This document shows, in pieces, positions 60,001 through 64,000 of a DNA stretch of 64,000 nt (positions are counted from its first letter, which is position 1; every line of letters begins with the position of its first letter). The notes beneath the pieces are model-generated. The model ran no database searches, had not been told where the DNA came from, and saw nothing but the letters and a program-made list of their open reading frames with translations. Made by a program: the position numbers and the translations under genes. The stretch lies in contig NZ_OY782755.1 in NCBI RefSeq assembly GCF_963678165.1, positions 1,178,001 to 1,242,000 of the forward strand, written 5' to 3'. Origin of the DNA: an uncultured Acetobacteroides sp. Its GTDB lineage: Bacteria; Bacteroidota; Bacteroidia; Bacteroidales; ZOR0009.

Positions 60001-61971
60001 TTAATTAGCGGAAACTATTACACCATCCCTTAGCTTGTCGTTAATAACTCTTACAACTTTTTCGGCTATGCTTTCAAAATCTGATTTGTCAGCATCAGCA
60101 CTTATAGTAAAGTAGTTCTTGATATCAATCCTTTGAGAAATGCTTTTTATGGAAGCGCCTCCGCTACCCTTCATTTCACTTGTTCCATTCCCTTTACCCT
60201 TGCTCAGATCGGAGGTGGTTAGCTTTGTGGTCGGCTTTTTAATCTCAAGCGTTTTGCTTTTTGCGCCTGCATGCGAAGTATTCGGACGCTTGTCCGGATT
60301 ATCTTCGTAGAAGCTTTCCTCTCCCTGCTTTTTACCATCGCCGTAAGCCTTTGATAAATCACGCCCAAACTTCTTGGCTGCACCTACTATTTTGTCAAAT
60401 CCGTCGCTAAACTTGTAGTTCTTGTCGAACCAGTTGGCCGGGTTGAATACCCCTTTTATTAGGTGCCATATACCTTTAAATACATCACCAATAAAAGATG
60501 CAACTCCCGTGAAGAATGTTTTAATGAAGTTCCAAACTCCCATAAGGACGCCTCTAAACGTAGCCGATGTTTTGTAGAAGTAGGTTCCAAGCGCGATTAA
60601 CCCAGCGATAATGGCGGCAATCCATCCGATTATTGGAATGTTCATAATGGCAACACCCGCCATTTTTGCTCCTGCAGAGATCATCTTAAACCCTGCGCTT
60701 GCAATGGTAGATCCCCACGTTACCAACTTGCCCACAACAGGCATTGTTTTTAGGGTATTGAAGAGCATTACAACTCCAGTTCTAGCGTTAGCTAGGTTTG
60801 CCATCACTACCACTGTTCCTGCAAGTCCATCAATAAATGGGGTGATTTTTGATGTCACATCAAACATTCCAATCTTAAGATCGGTGAACCAAACCTTAAC
60901 CTTATTCATACGTTCAGTCCAACCGCTCATAATGGTATCGGCCTGCTCAGTTGCCGTATTGGTACCTGTTATAGCCTTTGTCATTTTATCCTGGGCGTCG
61001 ATGGAATCTACCATAATGTTTGCTGCCGCGCTATTCTCTGTTCCGAACATTTGGGCAAACAGCGTTGCATCAGCCTGTGCCTTTTTCAGCTCGCGTAAGC
61101 GGGTGGTAAGAGGAAGCGTCTTATTTGATACGATATCATAGTTAACGCCAAGAGCCTTTAGTTTCTCTTGAGCGTCCTTTGGAATAACATCGATACCTGC
61201 CATTTTCCCAAGAATGTTGCGAAGCGCTGTTCCTGCTTGCTCTCCATACTTACCACCTTGTGCAAGCGCTTGCAGGGCAGAGTTACCTTCTTCGAATGAT
61301 ACTTTTGCATTCTTGATTTCAACCCCTGCAACCTTATAGGCAGCACTTACGCTTGGTACTTCAGCGGCACCATACTTTGCACCAGCTGCCATAACGTTCA
61401 TCATCCGCGTCATTTCCTGAGCAGCCTCCATTGGGTTACTTAGGTCAACGCCCATTTGCAGCATCGAGGTGGTTAAGGCATCCATCGCACCAACAGCGTC
61501 GTTACCCATAGTTTTGCTGAGGGTAGCTACATTTCGCCCCATCAAGTCGAGCGCCTTTTGGTCGTTTGCTATGTCAGGGCCTAAGCGCGATAGGATAGAC
61601 TTGTAGCTTTCCATCATGTCAGATGCGTCACCTCCAAAATCCTTAGCCGTTTTTCGGGCTTTACTGCCTAAATCGTCAAGAGCGGAGCCTGTAACTCCTG
61701 TTATGGCTTCCACCTCTTTCATCTGAGCGTTAAACCTAGCACCTGGCTCGTTTAACGCGTCAAACTTGTTGGCAAGATTCTCCACGCTATCGGCGACAGC
61801 GTAGAGATCTATTGCCGACATCTTCTTAATCTTCTCCTTGCTGCCTTCGGCTTTGGTTCCAACGCCCTCAACCTTCTCTGCCGCTTCATCTGCCGCACCG
61901 ATGACGTTCTTCATCGGTGCGGTCAGCTTATCCACTAGCTCAAGAATCCATTGTGTCGTTGTTGTTGCCAT
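60001..61971 (-). CDS. Phage tail tape measure protein
   Basis: A 656-residue protein starting MATTTTQWILELVDKLTAPM. The TP901-type core domain is seen in LDDLGSKARKTAKDFGGDASDMMESYKSILSRLG, with the helical section after it. At about residues 380-510 there are hydrophobic segments (PIIGWIAAIIAGLIALGTYF), as usual in tape measures. I chose the ATG at 61971 because a TTG nine codons upstream would lie further inside the -1-frame extension of the chaperone gene. At roughly 1.5 angstrom per residue the tail would be about 100 nm. Confidence 0.93.
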   Translation of the reverse strand: MATTTTQWILELVDKLTAPMKNVIGAADEAAEKVEGVGTKAEGSKEKIKKMSAIDLYAVADSVENLANKFDALNEPGARFNAQMKEVEAITGVTGSALDDLGSKARKTAKDFGGDASDMMESYKSILSRLGPDIANDQKALDLMGRNVATLSKTMGNDAVGAMDALTTSMLQMGVDLSNPMEAAQEMTRMMNVMAAGAKYGAAEVPSVSAAYKVAGVEIKNAKVSFEEGNSALQALAQGGKYGEQAGTALRNILGKMAGIDVIPKDAQEKLKALGVNYDIVSNKTLPLTTRLRELKKAQADATLFAQMFGTENSAAANIMVDSIDAQDKMTKAITGTNTATEQADTIMSGWTERMNKVKVWFTDLKIGMFDVTSKITPFIDGLAGTVVVMANLANARTGVVMLFNTLKTMPVVGKLVTWGSTIASAGFKMISAGAKMAGVAIMNIPIIGWIAAIIAGLIALGTYFYKTSATFRGVLMGVWNFIKTFFTGVASFIGDVFKGIWHLIKGVFNPANWFDKNYKFSDGFDKIVGAAKKFGRDLSKAYGDGKKQGEESFYEDNPDKRPNTSHAGAKSKTLEIKKPTTKLTTSDLSKGKGNGTSEMKGSGGASIKSISQRIDIKNYFTISADADKSDFESIAEKVVRVINDKLRDGVIVSAN

Positions 61972-62188
61972 TGCCAAAAATCTCCACAACAGCAGCACAA
62001 ACTGCCGTCTTAAGGTTTAAGAAGTTTACTTTGTTTAAATGGAGTGATTCTGCGTAAAGCTTGCACCATTCGTCATCATGTAGCTTATCCGGATCGATAT
62101 GGAAATAATGGCGAATGGATGCATCGCCCTCCCTTATATAATCTCCCTCTTCGGAAATCTCGTGCTGCTTTACGCCTTCGATAAAAAA
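61940..62188 (-). CDS. Start-less -1-frame extension of the tail assembly chaperone
   Basis: After the slippery site the -1 frame reads open for about 82 codons (FIEGVKQHEISEEGDYIREG, then DASIRHYFHIDPDKLHDDEW, ending NGNNNDTMDS). It stops at 61940-61942, inside the first codons of the tape measure. It has no ATG, GTG or TTG start near its beginning, so it can only be made as a fusion to the chaperone, as in lambda G/GT. Confidence 0.75.
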   Translation of the reverse strand, partial: FFIEGVKQHEISEEGDYIREGDASIRHYFHIDPDKLHDDEWCKLYAESLHLNKVNFLNLKTAVCAAVVEIFGNGNNNDTMDS

Positions 62189-62820
62189 CTTTCGTAGGGA
62201 GCAATCAGCTCTTGAAGCTGCTGAACTACGCCCATAAAGACTAGGCCATCCTCCAAGGCATCCATATCACCAGCAACCACCAAGTTCTTTACCCCTTTTT
62301 CAGAAAACTCGTCCAGCTTCTTTTGCTGGGCCAGCGGCATAAGCATCTTAATTAATCCCCTGTCTGGACGTCTAACCGCAAACTGATACTTTTCGCCTTC
62401 GTCGACCACTTTACCCGATGCAATGCTCCTTATCTTATCCTTTGCCGACTCGTCTTTTTCGCTATCGTTTAGTGATGCCGTTACGGATGATAGCCGTTGT
62501 TCCAGTGATAGGCTTTTGTTAGTTAGTAGGAGCGTGTCTACCCCTTGCGATTTTAGGTATTGAAGCTGATCTGAAGTAAGTATGTCGATATCGTACTCCT
62601 CAGGCTCAACAATCACCGTAATTATTTTGATCTGCCCGTACTTTACCTTCATTTCTTGAATGACTTCAGGGGTTAGCTTTGCGCTGAATATGGCCGCAGG
62701 AGCCAGCGCATAAATGGTATTTTGTAGAGCACCTCCATCGGCATGAGCAACCGCACCTGCAGTTAAAACAAACGCTAGTAGCGTGAATAATCCGAGCAAA
62801 ATGGCTTTTGAGTTTTTCAT
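62170..62820 (-). CDS. Tail assembly chaperone with signal-like N-terminus
   Basis: A 216-residue protein. Residues about 48-80 (LTPEVIQEMKVKYGQIKIIT) and 140-216 (YQFAVRRPDRGLIKMLM, then FMGVVQQLQELIAPYESFL) together look like a tail assembly chaperone split by a 60-residue charged insert. The N-terminus MKNSKAILLGLFTLLAFVLT reads as a signal peptide or anchor, with AHADGG after it, which is unexpected for a cytoplasmic chaperone. I keep the ATG at 62820 because it directly follows the phage ATTTAAA leader. The gene carries the frameshift site near its end. Confidence 0.75.
   Translation of the reverse strand: MKNSKAILLGLFTLLAFVLTAGAVAHADGGALQNTIYALAPAAIFSAKLTPEVIQEMKVKYGQIKIITVIVEPEEYDIDILTSDQLQYLKSQGVDTLLLTNKSLSLEQRLSSVTASLNDSEKDESAKDKIRSIASGKVVDEGEKYQFAVRRPDRGLIKMLMPLAQQKKLDEFSEKGVKNLVVAGDMDALEDGLVFMGVVQQLQELIAPYESFLSKA
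62182..62188 (-). promoter_or_regulatory. -1 programmed frameshift heptamer T TTT TTA
   Basis: In the chaperone frame the codons are AGT TTT TTA, so T TTT TTA is in the standard X XXY YYZ phase. It lies ten bases before the chaperone stop codon at 62170-62172. Confidence 0.75.
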
Positions 62821-62842
62821 TTAAATGCTATTTAAAATGGTT
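62821..62842 (-). promoter_or_regulatory. ATTTAAA leader element before the chaperone gene
   Basis: Minus-strand AACCATTTTAAATAGCATTTAA fills the gap between the tube stop and the chaperone ATG in two overlapping copies of the motif. AACCATTTTAAAT also occurs before the methyltransferase gene. Confidence 0.45.
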
Positions 62843-63280
62843 TTACAATACGGACCAGCCGATATGGCTTACCACAAGTTCTAGCTTGTTGGCGATGGTC
62901 TTGTCGCCTTGCTTTACCGCAATCGAACGGCCTTTGAACTGGCAGTTATGGATTCTATCCTTAACCTTAAAATCGTTGTACTCGTACTCGACAACAATAT
63001 CGAATGGAGCAATGTCAGATAGTCGTTTACCCGGAGGTAGCGATCGTTGAATGGCATTTACCTCTTCTACGTATAGGGTAACCGAGGCTTTTGCCTCATA
63101 GTTGCCTTCACCTCTCCCGCAAGGATACTTACCTTGCCCTTTAGCATTCTCCAACTCAACACTATCGTCATACTCCAGTTCGGTAATTCCTTCAACGTCT
63201 CTGCCAAGAAGGTTGACAGTAATGGAGTTCCATCCTGTCATCTTTCCAAACTTGTTAATTAGCGTACTTGCTGTTGACAT
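62843..63280 (-). CDS. Phage tail tube protein
   Basis: A 145-residue protein (MSTASTLINKFGKMTGWNSI start) with ELEYDDSVELENAKGQGKYPCGRGEGNYEAKASVTLYVEE, a beta-rich single domain like the FII/tube family of contractile tails. It lies right after the sheath gene and before the chaperone, the expected position of the tube gene. Confidence 0.85.
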   Translation of the reverse strand: MSTASTLINKFGKMTGWNSITVNLLGRDVEGITELEYDDSVELENAKGQGKYPCGRGEGNYEAKASVTLYVEEVNAIQRSLPPGKRLSDIAPFDIVVEYEYNDFKVKDRIHNCQFKGRSIAVKQGDKTIANKLELVVSHIGWSVL

Positions 63281-63283
63281 ATC

Positions 63284-64000
63284 CTAAAGTTTTTCGGTTA
63301 AACCTAAATCCACGTCAAACTCGTGGACAATTTTCCCAACCACAACAAGCGCCTTTATCTTCAACGGGGTGGTTTCGCTTGGGGCCTGAACCTCGCTAAT
63401 CGAAACATCCTTTCCATCGATATTGCCAGAGGCTTCCATCGCGCTCAATGCGCTTAGGCAAGCAGCTTCCAGTCCCGACACCCAGGTACTTTTCAGGTAT
63501 CCGGTTGTTGGATCAGTTGGTGCTTTGGAGCGCACCCTTGGGATTAGCGTATTGCGAATAATCCTTGCTGCCTTATTCCAAATGCAGTTAAGGTTGAAGT
63601 ACGCATAATCGCTATTGGCGCTTACTGCTGTTGGGCAACCGTTGAAGTAGAACCCTCCATAGTTGGCAAATGAGCCTACGTACATGTAACCCTTAGCCGT
63701 CAGCGCCTTTTGTTCTTGTGGAGTTAGGCTGGCGAATTTCTTGCCATCCGATAACGAGGCAGATAGCCAACGTCCGGTTTGCTCATCGCTTAGCGAATAA
63801 TTCTCCTCTCCTCGGCGTGATCGTGGCTTCTCTTCAATATCCACGCTCCCGATATCCTCGTGAATGCGCCTTACCGCAACGGAACCAAGGGCAGTACCAA
63901 CAGCAGCACGCTTGGCGTAACCAGCCTTTAATGCAGCCATGACAGGATCTTGTGCCACAACGTAGGTTACGTTAGGAGCAGTCACCGTTCTTAAGTCGGG
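63284..64000 (-). CDS. Tail sheath protein, DUF2586-like (5' part outside the window)
   Basis: The visible C-terminal 238 residues include AALKAGYAKRAAVGTALGSVAVRRIHEDIG, GYMYVGSFANYGGFYFNGCPT, IIRNTLIPRVRS and PTTGYLKSTWVSGLEAACLSALSAM, which match the C-terminal part of DUF2586/subtilisin-like sheath proteins of Bacteroidota phages. The reading frame continues unbroken to the window edge, so the start lies beyond 64000. It would contract to drive the tail tube. Confidence 0.85.
   Translation of the reverse strand, partial: PDLRTVTAPNVTYVVAQDPVMAALKAGYAKRAAVGTALGSVAVRRIHEDIGSVDIEEKPRSRRGEENYSLSDEQTGRWLSASLSDGKKFASLTPQEQKALTAKGYMYVGSFANYGGFYFNGCPTAVSANSDYAYFNLNCIWNKAARIIRNTLIPRVRSKAPTDPTTGYLKSTWVSGLEAACLSALSAMEASGNIDGKDVSISEVQAPSETTPLKIKALVVVGKIVHEFDVDLGLTEKL

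Larger units (their letters stand above)
49191..64000. mobile_element. Contractile-tailed prophage (partial; right part outside the window)
   Basis: A continuous, tightly packed minus-strand block of tail, lysis and fibre genes, with the order of a myovirus tail module: sheath, tube, chaperone, tape measure, hub, spike, gp25-like, baseplate J, collar and fibre. Head, replication, integrase or transposase genes are not in the window, so neither the phage type nor the attachment site can be read. The left edge is placed between the secreted hypothetical (49013) and the small gene at 49191. Its structural genes have no internal stops, so the tail module looks intact. Confidence 0.88.

Overview
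The window is a stretch of a Bacteroidota chromosome, probably Bacteroidales. The evidence is two giant type IX secretion (T9SS) cargo proteins, a PorP/SprF protein, TAnnTTTG promoter elements, little sign of Shine-Dalgarno sites, and small Bacteroidota-specific hypothetical families. From about 49 kb to the right edge it carries part of a contractile-tailed (myovirus-type) prophage.

Layout. 0-4.8 kb: a 3'-truncated ferredoxin/FAD oxidoreductase, then an envelope and housekeeping operon (PASTA protein, rluD, ddl). 5-9.3 kb: secreted GH5 glucanase, secreted DNA/RNA nuclease, elbB, and an AraC regulator with a seven-helix membrane domain. 9.3-12.1 kb: mostly non-coding, with one small gene and a long 21-bp repeat array. 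12.1-24.7 kb: housekeeping genes (gcvP, an MBL hydrolase, pcm, rpmH, rsmG, an ECF sigma factor, a glycosyltransferase, tgt, an LptF/G permease, and the carboxyltransferase and biotin carrier of an acyl-CoA carboxylase). 25.3-43.8 kb: a 2439-residue CARDB-repeat protein with a T9SS type A signal and a 2731-residue PKD-repeat protein with a type B signal, followed by a PorP/SprF gene. 44-49 kb: OmpH-like protein, Ca2+-type P-ATPase, DivIC/FtsB-like protein, secreted hypothetical. 49.2-64 kb: prophage, mostly on the minus strand, reading from the right edge as sheath, tube, tail chaperone with a frameshift extension, tape measure, hub and baseplate proteins, endolysin, membrane coiled-coil protein, spanin candidate, baseplate J, collar and fibre proteins, and an adenine methyltransferase.

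Most interesting signals. (1) Five intergenic arrays, at about 1.3, 11.2, 25.0, 33.2 and 47.9 kb, have unit lengths of exactly 21 or 42 bp (two or four B-DNA turns). Most units carry a palindrome-like TTT...AAA core, and one array shows paired changes that preserve the palindrome. (2) The tail chaperone gene contains a T TTT TTA heptamer in the correct frame ten bases before its stop codon, leading into a start-less -1 frame that runs into the tape-measure gene. (3) One phage lipoprotein has both a lipobox and a C-terminal membrane helix, as in single-protein spanins. (4) A small RNA of about 130 nt with a nested long stem and a possible pseudoknot has its own promoter motif and terminal T run.

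All calls come from reading the sequence. No database search or folding program was run, so family names for phage and hypothetical proteins are recognition-level judgements.
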